NCBI GenBank assembly: GCA_022865865.1
Contig: JALHTN010000564.1
Coordinates: 1 to 22,224, forward strand
Source of the DNA: Anaerolineales bacterium
GTDB lineage: Bacteria; Chloroflexota; Anaerolineae; Anaerolineales; UBA4823
Direction: 5' to 3'
DNA length: 22,224 nucleotides
The position numbers and the translations under genes are program-made. This document shows, piece after piece, positions 1 to 7,701 of this stretch (positions are counted from its first letter, which is position 1; every line of letters begins with the position of its first letter). The notes under the pieces were generated by a model, which did not search any database, had not been told where the DNA came from, and saw nothing but the letters and a program-made list of their open reading frames with translations.

Positions 1-1
1 T

Positions 2-595
2 CGCAGCGGGAAAGTCGAAAACTTATTATGGGATGAGGCAAAGCTCGCTGCTAAAGGGATTGGGGTGCACTGGGTGGACCGAGGGGGAGATGTCACCTAC
101 CATGGACCTGGACAACTTGTGGGTTACCCCTTATTGCCTTTAGGAACCCCGGGTGCCCACCAGGAACCAAAACACCTTCCGCAGGCAGACTATATCGGTT
201 ACCTGCGCAAACTGGAGAGGGTGATCATCGCAACTTTAATGGAATTTGGATTGAGGGGGGAGCAGCAACCAGGTATGACTGGAGTATGGATCAGGCCAGG
301 CACAAAATCTGATCATGTTGTAGATGATGCCCACCCCGACCAACGTCCAATCAAGATCGCTTCTATTGGCGTTAAGGTAGACGCACGTGGGGTATCAAGG
401 CACGGCTTCGCCCTGAATGTCAATCCGGACATGTCCTATTGGGAAGGCATCATTGCTTGTGGTTTGGATGGATATGGTGAGACCAGCCTTGCAGAACTAC
501 TTTCCCCAACACCGGACATGAAAACCGTGATTGAGAGGTTAATTTATGCTTTCGGTGAGCAATTTAACTTCAAAATGATGATCGAACCACTTTGA
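2..595 (+). CDS. lipB: Octanoyltransferase LipB (5' end cut by window edge)
   Basis: LipB transfers octanoyl from acyl carrier protein to a lysine of lipoate-dependent proteins, the first step of lipoic acid synthesis in the cytoplasm. The frame is open to the left edge, so the internal GTG at 65 is not the start; about 30-40 N-terminal residues are probably missing. Of 197 visible residues, the family signature RGGDVTYHGPGQ is at 28-39, the catalytic lysine motif PIKIASIG has K118, and C153 in ACGLDG matches the acyl-accepting cysteine. SRHGFALNVN follows the lysine as in the family. An insertion-like stretch around residues 45-62 lies between the GPGQ and helical parts. No lipA is visible downstream. 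The next gene has its own promoter. Confidence 0.95.
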   Translation, partial: RSGKVENLLWDEAKLAAKGIGVHWVDRGGDVTYHGPGQLVGYPLLPLGTPGAHQEPKHLPQADYIGYLRKLERVIIATLMEFGLRGEQQPGMTGVWIRPGTKSDHVVDDAHPDQRPIKIASIGVKVDARGVSRHGFALNVNPDMSYWEGIIACGLDGYGETSLAELLSPTPDMKTVIERLIYAFGEQFNFKMMIEPL

Positions 596-611
596 GAAGT
601 CCGCAGCAAAT

Positions 612-640
612 TTGACACAGCAAATAAATACCATTAAACT
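612..640 (+). promoter_or_regulatory. Candidate sigma70-type promoter for the FHA gene
   Basis: Perfect -35 TTGACA (612-617), a 17-nt spacer, then TAAACT (635-640), a 4/6 match to TATAAT. It lies just after the lipB stop and about 50 nt before the ATG at 689. It suggests the FHA gene is transcribed independently of lipB. Confidence 0.55.
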
Positions 641-688
641 TGTTCCATCCCATATTCACCAATTAGACAGATGGACCAGGAGGAAGAC

Positions 689-1312
689 ATGACAAACCAG
701 CTGGTCATGAAAACCGGGCCAGCGCCCGGAAAAATATACAAACTGGATAAAACAGAGATCGCCATCGGGCGCGAGGCAGGCAGCGATGTTTTCATCAATG
801 ATGTAGAAGTCTCCAGGCAACACGCGCGCCTGGTGTCCCAATTCGGTGATTACATGTTGGAGGATTTAGGTTCAACAAATGGTACCTTCGTGAATGGGCA
901 GCGTATTACAGGACAGCGTATTCTGAAACCTGGAGACACTGTTCTCTTAGGAGAGAATATCAGCCTTTCGTACGAAGAAGTGGCTTTTGACCCCAATGCA
1001 ACTCAGATTAACCTATCAGATCCTGGAAGTGCGCCAGAATTCTCTCAATATGAAACGGGAGCACCGCAAGAAGCACAGTATCCTTCTGCCCCACCTCCTA
1101 CTTACTCCGGACAGGTCCCACCCAGCCCAGTAGAGCCGCTGATCCCGGAAGAGAGCCGTCCCAGGCGAACCGTGTTGTGGGCAGGGTGTGGTTGCGCTGT
1201 AGTGCTAATATGTGTGTTGGTTGGCTCAGCTTATGTTTTTGACTATCTCAATCTCTACTGCGCGCCGCCTTTCCGCGGAGCGATGGTGCTGATCGGCGCC
1301 GCTTGTCCTTAG
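689..1312 (+). CDS. FHA-domain protein with C-terminal membrane anchor
   Basis: FHA domains bind phosphothreonine peptides, usually as readers of Ser/Thr kinase signalling. The ATG at 689 is chosen over the one at 671 because AGGAGG (678-683) sits 5 nt before it; this gives 207 residues. The FHA fold spans about residues 25-95 and keeps the ligand-binding positions: GR at 27-28, SRQH at 42-45 and GSTNGTFVNG around 61-70. A Pro/Ser-rich linker (about 112-158) leads to one membrane helix (about 161-186) and a short tail with two cysteines. The FHA head is therefore predicted cytoplasmic and the tail outside. The next gene has the same general plan of soluble head, linker and one helix, so the two may act together at the membrane; that is inference. 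No kinase gene is visible here. Confidence 0.9.
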   Translation: MTNQLVMKTGPAPGKIYKLDKTEIAIGREAGSDVFINDVEVSRQHARLVSQFGDYMLEDLGSTNGTFVNGQRITGQRILKPGDTVLLGENISLSYEEVAFDPNATQINLSDPGSAPEFSQYETGAPQEAQYPSAPPPTYSGQVPPSPVEPLIPEESRPRRTVLWAGCGCAVVLICVLVGSAYVFDYLNLYCAPPFRGAMVLIGAACP

Positions 1313-1366
1313 ACTTTAAACCGGAAGGGGTAATTGAAGATTAATCGGAAAATTAATATAACCACC

Positions 1367-1399
1367 TCAACCCGAATGGAGCATCAATATTCGGGTTGA
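1367..1399 (+). terminator. Stem-loop after the FHA gene, terminator-like
   Basis: Perfect 11-bp inverted repeat: TCAACCCGAAT (1367-1377) and ATTCGGGTTGA (1389-1399) around an 11-nt loop, 55 nt after the FHA stop. No uninterrupted T tract follows, so intrinsic termination is uncertain; it could instead be an mRNA 3'-end stabiliser or an operator for the next gene. Confidence 0.4.
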
Positions 1400-1587
1400 C
1401 TGTTTAACTGACACCTACCCAAGTGGGGGGATTTTTCTTGTCTGCCCGTTCATATTCAGCATTGAAATTTGAGCTGGTCATTAACAATTATGATAGGAAA
1501 CGTACTCAAGTGCAGATCTGTTGATAGAATGTCCTTGAAAATTGCAATCGTCCTTGTGTTGAATTCGAACTGGTCTAGAGGGCAGAT

Positions 1588-2535
1588 ATGGATATTCAAG
1601 GTGCAATCTATCAAGCAAAAAAGGCGGCAGGCGAGAATGATATCGCCACTGCGCAGAAGATCTTAAAAAAGATTATCAACCAAGATCCTAATAATGTAGA
1701 TGCTTGGTTAACCCTGGCGGATATAGTAGAGAAACCAGAACTGACCATAAAATGCTTGCAATGGGTGCTCAAAATTGATCCAGAGAACAAGGCTGCGCGG
1801 CAAAGGCTGCACAGCCTGGGGCTGACAACCCCTGATCCAGAAATAGGAAAAAAGCAGGCTGAGTCTGCCCCCCAATCGCTTGAGGATCGTTTACAAAGCG
1901 TAGCACAACCAGGGATTGAGAATGGTGACCCGTGGGAGATAGCGCCACAAATTCCCTCGACCTCCAGGACAAATCCTTCTGCAGCAATCGCGCCACCAAA
2001 GCAAAAACAAGAAATGCGCATCGCTAAAAATCGGCCTCAAAAACCAAAAAAGTCGGGGCGTTGGTTGGAGTTTTCCCTGATTGGGGTCCTGGTTGTGATG
2101 GCTGTTTGTGTGTGTGGCTTATTTGTATTCCTCCCAAAGAATGTAACGGGGCAGGGTGAACAGCCTCCCGAAGAGGCTGCTTCTCCCACTGAGAACCCGG
2201 TTGAAGTGATCTTCGACAATATTCGTGCTTCAAACGCGGAGAGTGTTCCGCACTACATGGCAACGATTCATTCAAAAAGCCCCTCGTATCAAAGCACAAA
2301 AGAAATGACTGAACAAGCCTTTGGATTATTCGATTTGTCTTACAGGGTTTCAGGTGTCAAGATCCTCAAACAAAATGAGAATGAAGTGGTTGTTGCCTTC
2401 ACCCTTACCACACAAAAAATCCGCGGGCCAAGTTTTCGTGATAATCGGATTACCGGTGACATGATCCTCCGAAAGGAAGATGGGAAGTGGAAGATCTACA
2501 ACCAGGTTGTTCACGATATCAAATATCTGAATTAA
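1588..2535 (+). CDS. TPR-containing membrane protein with extracytoplasmic NTF2-like domain
   Basis: No specific function is recognised. The 315 residues show two or so TPR-like helical repeats at about 5-75, including DPNNVDAWLTLADI and IDPENKAARQRL, then a disordered Pro/Gln-rich linker, one membrane helix at about 160-183, a Pro/Glu linker, and a C-terminal alpha/beta domain at about 205-315. That last domain ends in a pattern like MILRKEDGKWKIYN, typical of SnoaL/NTF2-like (DUF4440-type) folds. TPR repeats bind proteins, so the cytoplasmic part probably docks a partner and the outer domain may bind a ligand or act structurally; this is inferred from architecture. The ATG has a modest SD (GAGGG about 6 nt upstream). 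It converges with the lipoprotein gene at 2711. Confidence 0.8.
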   Translation: MDIQGAIYQAKKAAGENDIATAQKILKKIINQDPNNVDAWLTLADIVEKPELTIKCLQWVLKIDPENKAARQRLHSLGLTTPDPEIGKKQAESAPQSLEDRLQSVAQPGIENGDPWEIAPQIPSTSRTNPSAAIAPPKQKQEMRIAKNRPQKPKKSGRWLEFSLIGVLVVMAVCVCGLFVFLPKNVTGQGEQPPEEAASPTENPVEVIFDNIRASNAESVPHYMATIHSKSPSYQSTKEMTEQAFGLFDLSYRVSGVKILKQNENEVVVAFTLTTQKIRGPSFRDNRITGDMILRKEDGKWKIYNQVVHDIKYLN

Positions 2536-2710
2536 CAAGCTACAAAAATCCCATTCTGCAACAGCAACCTGGTTCCGGTCTTGGATACGATGAACAATCG
2601 TAATTTAGGGTTTATATTCTCACGCCCGGAAAACAGAATGCTTTATCTATCCACCTGCCCGACAGATAGGCCTTTTGCTTGGTGAATTGGTGGGGAGAAT
2701 ACGATCGCGG

Positions 2711-4243
2711 TCACTCAGCCCTGATGAATGAGTGCTGATCCTGTTTGGGCTGGTAAGTTCCTGTCAAGACATCGTTCTGGATAAGGTCAAGTTTTTGATT
2801 GACCAGATAGAGCGCTTTACCAGCCTGAAAGTAATTTCCCGCCCGTATTTGCAGATCAACCTCGATTAACAATTCTTCGATACTCAGGTTCTGTGGAGTT
2901 GAAGGTCTGCGAAGGTAATCAGCTACAATTCCATTTTGACGCATCTGCTCCCCCTCAGGCAGCCAGGCTGTCAAGAAATAAGCTGAGGGATCGAGGATAA
3001 GCTGGTAGCGCCTGACCGCTTCATAATAGTTAACCGATAGGATTAGATCGGCGCGCATGTCTGGGATGATATGCTGCCGGTTCAACTCGGCCGTGAATAA
3101 ACTTTCCAGCTGCTGGAAGGAAATATCAAAATGAGCCTGCATTGCCGCATCCAGTGCTTTGGATTCTCTTTCACTGGGGTGAGGGTGAATATCGCGGTAA
3201 AAATCGCTAAATGCAAGCCAACCGTAGCGGTTAATCATAAACTCAACCAATGCCGCCCCTTCAAGATAACCGATTTCATGCTGTGAGGTGTAGAAGGAGT
3301 CAGACAATTCAGTCAGCGGCAGGTACCAGCCCAGATCAACCAGGGCGGAAGCTCTGGGTATAATGGGTTCCTTTTTAAAATGCCCTTGGGAGAGATACAC
3401 TGCAAGACCTTCGACTAACAAGGAGGGGCGCAAATCACCACCCAGGCGGCGATCCAAGATATGGATCATCTCGTGGTGCAGAACCTGAGCGAGATCATTG
3501 CCCGCATAATTGCTTTCGATATAGGAAACATAGATCTCATCGGCAGCGAAGCCTCCATGTCCCAGAACACGGGGTAAGATGGTGACAGGTATCCGCTGAT
3601 CAAATCCTACACCCATGCTGAGAACGGCTTGTTCTGCCTGCGCCTGGATGATATCCATCAAAGATGGGAGATCTTGGGCAAAATCCGTTCCAGATATGAA
3701 ATAAATTTCACAGCATTCAAGCGTCTCCGTTACCCAGTGTGCCGCTGGCTCAGGGTTTGGCACATCATCCGCTGGTAGCAGACGCACCGTTTCCGTCCAG
3801 GAAGGACCTTCTGGCTGGATTGAAAAGTTAATCAGGTATTCCCCTGGTTGGAGGTCACCGGTATCCCAAATCCAATTGAACGTGGCTTGCAAACGACCCC
3901 CAATGCCTTGTTCACTAAATCCTGCCGAGCTCTGATCATTCTTTATTCCGTCAACTTGAACTTGAACTTTTATTTCCTTCAGGTTAATGTCTGCCAGTGA
4001 TATAACTTCTATGCTGATTTGATCTCCAACAAACAATGAGCCATCTGGGTGCAGGATAACGTTGAATTCCGTTTCAGGTAATGCTGTTGGGGTGACCGTG
4101 GGTAGAGAGGCTGCAGTTGGTAGGATTATGGTTGGGGCAGCAGTCGGGGTTGGGGTCGTGATCGCCGTAGGACGCGGTTTGAATGAACTCGCCGCCTGGC
4201 AAGAGATCAAAATTACTGCTACTATCAAATACACGCGCCGCAT
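2711..4243 (-). CDS. Lipoprotein with gluzincin-type zinc peptidase site
   Basis: A predicted exported, lipid-anchored metallopeptidase. The ATG at 4243 is preferred over an upstream in-frame TTG (4309) because it gives a compact signal peptide, MRRVYLIVAVILISC, with lipobox LISC and lipidated Cys15. The result is 510 residues. A Thr/Pro linker (about 25-57) follows. A beta-rich domain (about 60-160) precedes the catalytic part. The zinc motif HHEMIHILDRR contains H257, E258 and H261, and E278 in LLVEGLAVYLS, 17 residues after the second His, is the likely third ligand (HExxH...E, as in gluzincins and Peptidase_MA-like proteins). The C-terminal 170 residues look helical. It is probably surface-exposed and acts on peptides or wall-associated protein; the substrate is unknown. 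It is transcribed away from the aminotransferase. Confidence 0.85.
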   Translation of the reverse strand: MRRVYLIVAVILISCQAASSFKPRPTAITTPTPTAAPTIILPTAASLPTVTPTALPETEFNVILHPDGSLFVGDQISIEVISLADINLKEIKVQVQVDGIKNDQSSAGFSEQGIGGRLQATFNWIWDTGDLQPGEYLINFSIQPEGPSWTETVRLLPADDVPNPEPAAHWVTETLECCEIYFISGTDFAQDLPSLMDIIQAQAEQAVLSMGVGFDQRIPVTILPRVLGHGGFAADEIYVSYIESNYAGNDLAQVLHHEMIHILDRRLGGDLRPSLLVEGLAVYLSQGHFKKEPIIPRASALVDLGWYLPLTELSDSFYTSQHEIGYLEGAALVEFMINRYGWLAFSDFYRDIHPHPSERESKALDAAMQAHFDISFQQLESLFTAELNRQHIIPDMRADLILSVNYYEAVRRYQLILDPSAYFLTAWLPEGEQMRQNGIVADYLRRPSTPQNLSIEELLIEVDLQIRAGNYFQAGKALYLVNQKLDLIQNDVLTGTYQPKQDQHSFIRAE

Positions 4244-4249
4244 AACGTA

Positions 4250-4277
4250 ATTATACCCACCAGACTTGACTGGTAAA
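4250..4277 (-). promoter_or_regulatory. Candidate leaderless promoter of the zinc lipoprotein
   Basis: On the minus strand TTTACC (4277-4272), a 16-nt spacer and a perfect TATAAT (4255-4250) end exactly 6 nt before the ATG. Transcription from this -10 would begin at or within a base or two of the start codon, so the mRNA would lack an SD. The -35 matches 4 of 6 consensus positions. Confidence 0.5.
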
Positions 4278-4306
4278 ATAAACAAACAATAAACTATCAA
4301 AATCTT

Positions 4307-4418
4307 CAAAATTCCTATCTCCGCCGCAAGCGGACGGAGTATTACGGAATTTTGCCCCTACGGGTACAGATTTTGTTAAAGCTCGGAACCCACGTAGCAA
4401 GTTACGGGGTATTCTGTA
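4307..4418. repeat. Composite palindromic intergenic element
   Basis: Two nested hairpins sit between divergently transcribed genes. Hairpin 1: CAAAATTCC (4307-4315) pairs with GGAATTTTG (4346-4354) and encloses CTCCGCCGC/GCGG-A-CGGAG (4319-4339) with an AA loop. Hairpin 2: TACAGA (4365-4370) pairs with TCTGTA (4413-4418) and encloses ACCC-A-CGTA / TACGGGGT (4388-4410). The density of pairing suggests a BIME/MITE-like mobile palindrome or a structured RNA, not chance. Only one copy is in this window, so a dispersed repeat is not shown. Confidence 0.45.
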
Positions 4419-4460
4419 AAAATAAATTAATGGCAGTTTTCTTGAAACCTGGAGGTTGAA

Positions 4461-5534
4461 TTGTCCCCCATGTTCGTCCCAGGCCCGGTGGATGTCCACG
4501 CTGAAGTCCTGGCTGCTCAAGCCCAAGCCATGCTGCCGCACCGCAGCCGGGAATTTGAAAGCCTGTATCAGCGGGTCCGGGAAAAAGCCCAACCCTTGTT
4601 TGGATCCAATGCCCAGGTTTTCATCGTCACCAGCTCGGGCACTGGATTACAAGAAGCTGCCATTCGCAATTTGGCAAAGAAAAATGTGCTCTGCCTGGCG
4701 AATGGCGCTTTTAGTGAACGCTGGTTTGAAGTGGCTAAAAGCAACGGCAAGCTGGCTGATCTGTTAGAGGTTGATTGGGGAAAGGCAATAGCGCCGCAGG
4801 TAGTAGCAGATGCCTTGGAGCAAAAAGAATACGAGCTGGTCACATTGGTTCATAACGAAACCTCAACCGGCGTACAGAATCCGGTGCAGGAGATCGCGGC
4901 TGTGGTGCATGATATCAGCCCCGCCACATTAATATGTGTCGATGCGGTCTCCTCTCTGGGCGGAGTTAATTTTGAGATGGATAAATGGGGCCTGGATATG
5001 GTTTTGACCTCATCTCAAAAATGCTTGGCGCTCCCCCCTGGATTGGCTTTAGCATCTGTATCCGTCCGGGCACTTGATTATGCACGCGGAGTTCCAGATA
5101 GAGGCTGGTACTTTGACCTGGTGCGTATGGCCGAGCACCTGATCAAAGATTCCACTCCTGCGACGCCTGCCATGTCTTTGATCTACGCCTTAGATTTGCA
5201 GCTCGACCGTATCATGGATGAGGGTTTAGAGAATCGCTTTGCGCGGCATAGTGAGATGGCAACTCTCGTGCAGGATTGGGCAATCGCCAATGATTTCAAG
5301 CTCTTCGCAGAAGAAGGGTATCGATCCCAAACCGTGACTGCGGTCTGCAACTCCCCGGGGCTGGACATAAGCGATCTAAATAATTTCCTCATTAAGAACA
5401 AAATGCGCATCGCCAATGGGTACGATCGGCTGCGGGAGAAGACATTCCGCATTGCGCACATGGGCGATACACAGGTTGCTGATATCAACTCTCTTTTAAA
5501 CGCGATAAGCGGTTTCATTGCCAAGAATCAATAA
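4461..5534 (+). CDS. Class V aminotransferase (alanine-glyoxylate / serine-pyruvate type)
   Basis: A PLP-dependent transaminase of fold type I. The start is TTG at 4461, supported by GGAGG (4451-4455) 5 nt upstream; the next ATG (4470) would be 14 nt from the SD. The 357 residues match full family length. Visible marks: N-terminal FVPGPVDVHAEVL, the HRSREF motif at about 27-32, SSGTGLQEAA for phosphate binding (about 58-67), D161 in CVDAVSSLGG contacting the PLP ring nitrogen, and Schiff-base K187 in SSQKCLALPPG. A likely substrate arginine lies in KTFRIAHMG near the C-terminus. Family members use alanine, serine or related donors with glyoxylate or pyruvate; the exact substrate cannot be told. 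The rRNA methyltransferase follows after 25 nt, probably co-transcribed. Confidence 0.92.
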   Translation: MSPMFVPGPVDVHAEVLAAQAQAMLPHRSREFESLYQRVREKAQPLFGSNAQVFIVTSSGTGLQEAAIRNLAKKNVLCLANGAFSERWFEVAKSNGKLADLLEVDWGKAIAPQVVADALEQKEYELVTLVHNETSTGVQNPVQEIAAVVHDISPATLICVDAVSSLGGVNFEMDKWGLDMVLTSSQKCLALPPGLALASVSVRALDYARGVPDRGWYFDLVRMAEHLIKDSTPATPAMSLIYALDLQLDRIMDEGLENRFARHSEMATLVQDWAIANDFKLFAEEGYRSQTVTAVCNSPGLDISDLNNFLIKNKMRIANGYDRLREKTFRIAHMGDTQVADINSLLNAISGFIAKNQ

Positions 5535-5559
5535 TAATTACTTAGTCAAAGGAACAACA

Positions 5560-6786
5560 TTGTCGAATATTGTGGAACTAACACTGGAGAATCCTGCCTA
5601 CGGTGGAGACACAATTGGGCGTTTGCCTGATGGTCGGGCAGTCTTCGTCCCATTCAGCATGCCGGGTGAAACTGTGCGCATCAGGATTGCTGTGGACAAG
5701 AAAAAATTCGCCCGGGGTGAATTATTAGATGTGCTCGAACCAGATCCTTCACGAATCGAAGCGCGCTGCCAGCATTTTACTGCCTGCGGTGGATGTCATT
5801 ACCAGCACATCGCCTACGACCAGCAGCTGCTGATCAAGCGTAAAATTCTTCAGGATCAATTAGAAAGAATTGGTCGCTTAGTTGAACCGCACATTGAACC
5901 GATGATACCATCTCCCAATATATTCAACTACCGCAACCAAATTAAATTTCACATCAGCAGCGGTAACAAACTTGGTTTTATCCGTTCGAATAAGCAGGGA
6001 GTTCTAGAAATCAGTGAATGCCATCTGCCAGAAGAGCCGCTTGGTAATTTTTGGCCTTTGCTGGATGTCGATTCAGAAACCGGTATCTCATCTCTTGGAT
6101 TGCGTCTTGGCATCCAGGATGATATTCTGGTGACTCTTGAATCAGATTACCAATTTAATGCTGAGTTCAATATCGAAGCCCTGCCGGTGTCAGTTGTCCA
6201 TCTCAGCCCAGATAAAATGGAAATACTAGCCGGCAGTGAATACAACGTTATGCAGTTGAGAGATAGGAAGTTCCGGGTTTCAGCGGGTTCATTTTTCCAG
6301 GTCAACACAACCCTCGCAGAGCAAATGGTGGCAGCAATCGAAGAACTCATACCTGATGGATCTAGAATGGTCCTAGAATTGTACTCAGGGGTCGGGTTGT
6401 TTAGCGCCTTTCTTGCACCCAGAACTGAAAAGTTAATCGCGATCGAGGCCTCAGAGAGTGCAAGCGAAGATTTTGTTTACAACCTTGATCAATTCGAAAA
6501 CGTTGACCTTTATCAAGGCCCTGCGGAAGATATTTTACCGAATTTAAATTTGCAGCCTGAGATCGTGTTAGCAGATCCACCAAGAACAGGATTGAATAGG
6601 ACAGTGATTGACAGCATCCTATCCATGAGGCCAGAATCATTATTGTACATCTCATGCGATCCAGCTACCTTAGCCCGGGACAGCAAATTGCTAACGGAAG
6701 GGGGTTACACAGCAAATAAGTTCATCCCCTTTGATTTCTTTCCTCATACGTACCATATTGAAACACTGAGCATCTGGACAAAGTGA
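5560..6786 (+). CDS. rlmD: 23S rRNA (uracil-C5)-methyltransferase, RlmD/RumA family
   Basis: A SAM-dependent enzyme that makes 5-methyluridine in RNA. The TTG at 5560 is chosen because AAAGGA (5548-5553) lies 6 nt upstream and the TRAM domain begins directly there; this avoids overlap with the aminotransferase and gives 408 residues. The TRAM domain is at about 3-60. Four cysteines for a 4Fe-4S cluster are C70, C76, C79 (CQHFTACGGC) and C154. SAM motif LELYSGVGLFSAF is at about 272-284, ADPPRTGL at 338-345, and catalytic nucleophile C366 is in YISCDPATLARD. The cluster points to RlmD-like proteins over TrmA, but the exact target (U1939, U747 or tRNA U54) is not decided by sequence, so the symbol is a family-level call. 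Confidence 0.92.
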   Translation: MSNIVELTLENPAYGGDTIGRLPDGRAVFVPFSMPGETVRIRIAVDKKKFARGELLDVLEPDPSRIEARCQHFTACGGCHYQHIAYDQQLLIKRKILQDQLERIGRLVEPHIEPMIPSPNIFNYRNQIKFHISSGNKLGFIRSNKQGVLEISECHLPEEPLGNFWPLLDVDSETGISSLGLRLGIQDDILVTLESDYQFNAEFNIEALPVSVVHLSPDKMEILAGSEYNVMQLRDRKFRVSAGSFFQVNTTLAEQMVAAIEELIPDGSRMVLELYSGVGLFSAFLAPRTEKLIAIEASESASEDFVYNLDQFENVDLYQGPAEDILPNLNLQPEIVLADPPRTGLNRTVIDSILSMRPESLLYISCDPATLARDSKLLTEGGYTANKFIPFDFFPHTYHIETLSIWTK

Positions 6787-6796
6787 CAATCTCCTC

Positions 6797-6827
6797 TTGA
6801 CACAAGAACACATGTTCTGGTATAAAT
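6797..6827 (+). promoter_or_regulatory. Strong sigma70-type promoter of the SOS cassette
   Basis: Perfect -35 TTGACA (6797-6802), an 18-nt spacer, an extended -10 TG at 6818-6819 and TATAAAT (6821-6827). Two LexA boxes overlap it: one fills the spacer and one follows the -10. It begins 10 nt after the rlmD stop and so starts a separate unit. Confidence 0.85.
6805..6818. promoter_or_regulatory. LexA (SOS) box 1
   Basis: AGAACACATGTTCT, with perfect 5-bp outer arms AGAAC/GTTCT around four bases. It matches the GAAC-N4-GTTC core of LexA sites in Gram-positive bacteria. It lies inside the -35/-10 spacer, so bound repressor would block RNA polymerase. Confidence 0.85.
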
Positions 6828-6841
6828 AGAACATATGTTCT
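6828..6841. promoter_or_regulatory. LexA (SOS) box 2
   Basis: AGAACATATGTTCT, a perfect 14-bp palindrome with the GAAC-N4-GTTC core. It begins right after the -10 and covers the expected transcription start. The centre is 23 bp from box 1, about two helical turns, so both dimers would bind nearly the same face of the DNA. Confidence 0.88.
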
Positions 6842-6867
6842 TGTATTTTACTATCAAGGAGTTCAAT

Positions 6868-7677
6868 ATGGCCACTAACTTTATAAATTTACCAACTTTA
6901 TGGAATGGCTCCCAGCAAAGACAAATTCCTGCAACTAGAAATTCTGCTGATTTCTTAACCCAGACCAGGCAGCCCTCCCCACATCTTTCGTCCATTCTTT
7001 CTGAAACCAGCCCCTTCCCGCCATATTCCCTGGTTATTGGCCTTTGCACCGATGGCCTACCCTTCATGCTTAGTCTCGATAATCCAAAATCTGGTTCGAT
7101 CCTGGTTGTAGGAGAAAATGCATGGGCGAAAAGCCAGATACTAAATGCAATGGGTATCTCATCTTGCCGGATCAATCATCCTGAAGAGGTCAGCTGGTCT
7201 GTTATCACAAGAAATGCACACCAATACGCCGAACTGGTGAGCAGCCCTCATTGTCAGGCCGTGATTAACCCTCACGATCGCGCAGCAGGGGAGCTGGTCG
7301 TCGAGATGGCTTCCATTGTCGAGCAAAGAAGGTTTGGACGGGAACGCGGCGGTACGAAAGTGTTAATGATTGATGATTTTCAGAGTTTCGTCCCCATGTT
7401 AAGCGATTATAGTGTGTACTTAAATCTAAAAACCTTGGTATCAAAAGGTCCTGCCTGCGGCATCTGGCCGCTGATTTCTATCAAGTCGGATGAGGCACAC
7501 ACTGAACAGGGTCAACTGCTGCGCACGTTCGGGACCTACATATTCGAGAAAGCCGGGCATGAACCAAGCCATACGCCATCAATAAGGCCCCAGCATACAA
7601 CTGAACCAACCTTCCAACCCAATTTCAATGTCATCGTTGGCGGCAGGCTAATCCCGATCTGCAGCCTATCTATTTAA
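6868..7677 (+). CDS. SOS-controlled FtsK/HerA-like ATPase-fold protein, degenerate Walker A
   Basis: Not a family I can name with certainty. ATG 6868 is fixed by AAGGAG (6856-6861) with a 6-nt gap; an ATG at 6835 lies inside LexA box 2 and is rejected. The 269 residues show a RecA/FtsK-like core. LMLSLDNPKSGSILVVG-type strands lead to a P-loop-like GENAWAKS (about 82-89), where the last glycine before Lys is Ala but Lys and Ser remain. KVLMIDDF (164-171) looks like Walker B, and LVSKGPACGIWPLISIK (190-206) resembles the FtsK/HerA segment GRAAGIHLILATQ. The N-terminal 60 residues and the tail after about 228 are low in recognisable motifs; no membrane helix is visible. A role in DNA-damage response is inferred from the promoter, and ATP hydrolysis is uncertain. 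It probably works with the 89-aa gene 24 nt downstream. Confidence 0.8.
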   Translation: MATNFINLPTLWNGSQQRQIPATRNSADFLTQTRQPSPHLSSILSETSPFPPYSLVIGLCTDGLPFMLSLDNPKSGSILVVGENAWAKSQILNAMGISSCRINHPEEVSWSVITRNAHQYAELVSSPHCQAVINPHDRAAGELVVEMASIVEQRRFGRERGGTKVLMIDDFQSFVPMLSDYSVYLNLKTLVSKGPACGIWPLISIKSDEAHTEQGQLLRTFGTYIFEKAGHEPSHTPSIRPQHTTEPTFQPNFNVIVGGRLIPICSLSI

Positions 7678-7701
7678 CCGCTCGATTCATGGAGATTTAT
7701 T

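Noticed and set aside
2586..2602. TACGAT-N5-ATCGTA inverted repeat as terminator between convergent genes
   Set aside because: The stem is only 6 bp and AT-rich, with no T tract.
6835..6867. Upstream ATG start for the SOS ATPase-like gene
   Set aside because: This ATG lies inside LexA box 2 at about the transcription start and has no SD; the ATG at 6868 has AAGGAG at 6 nt.
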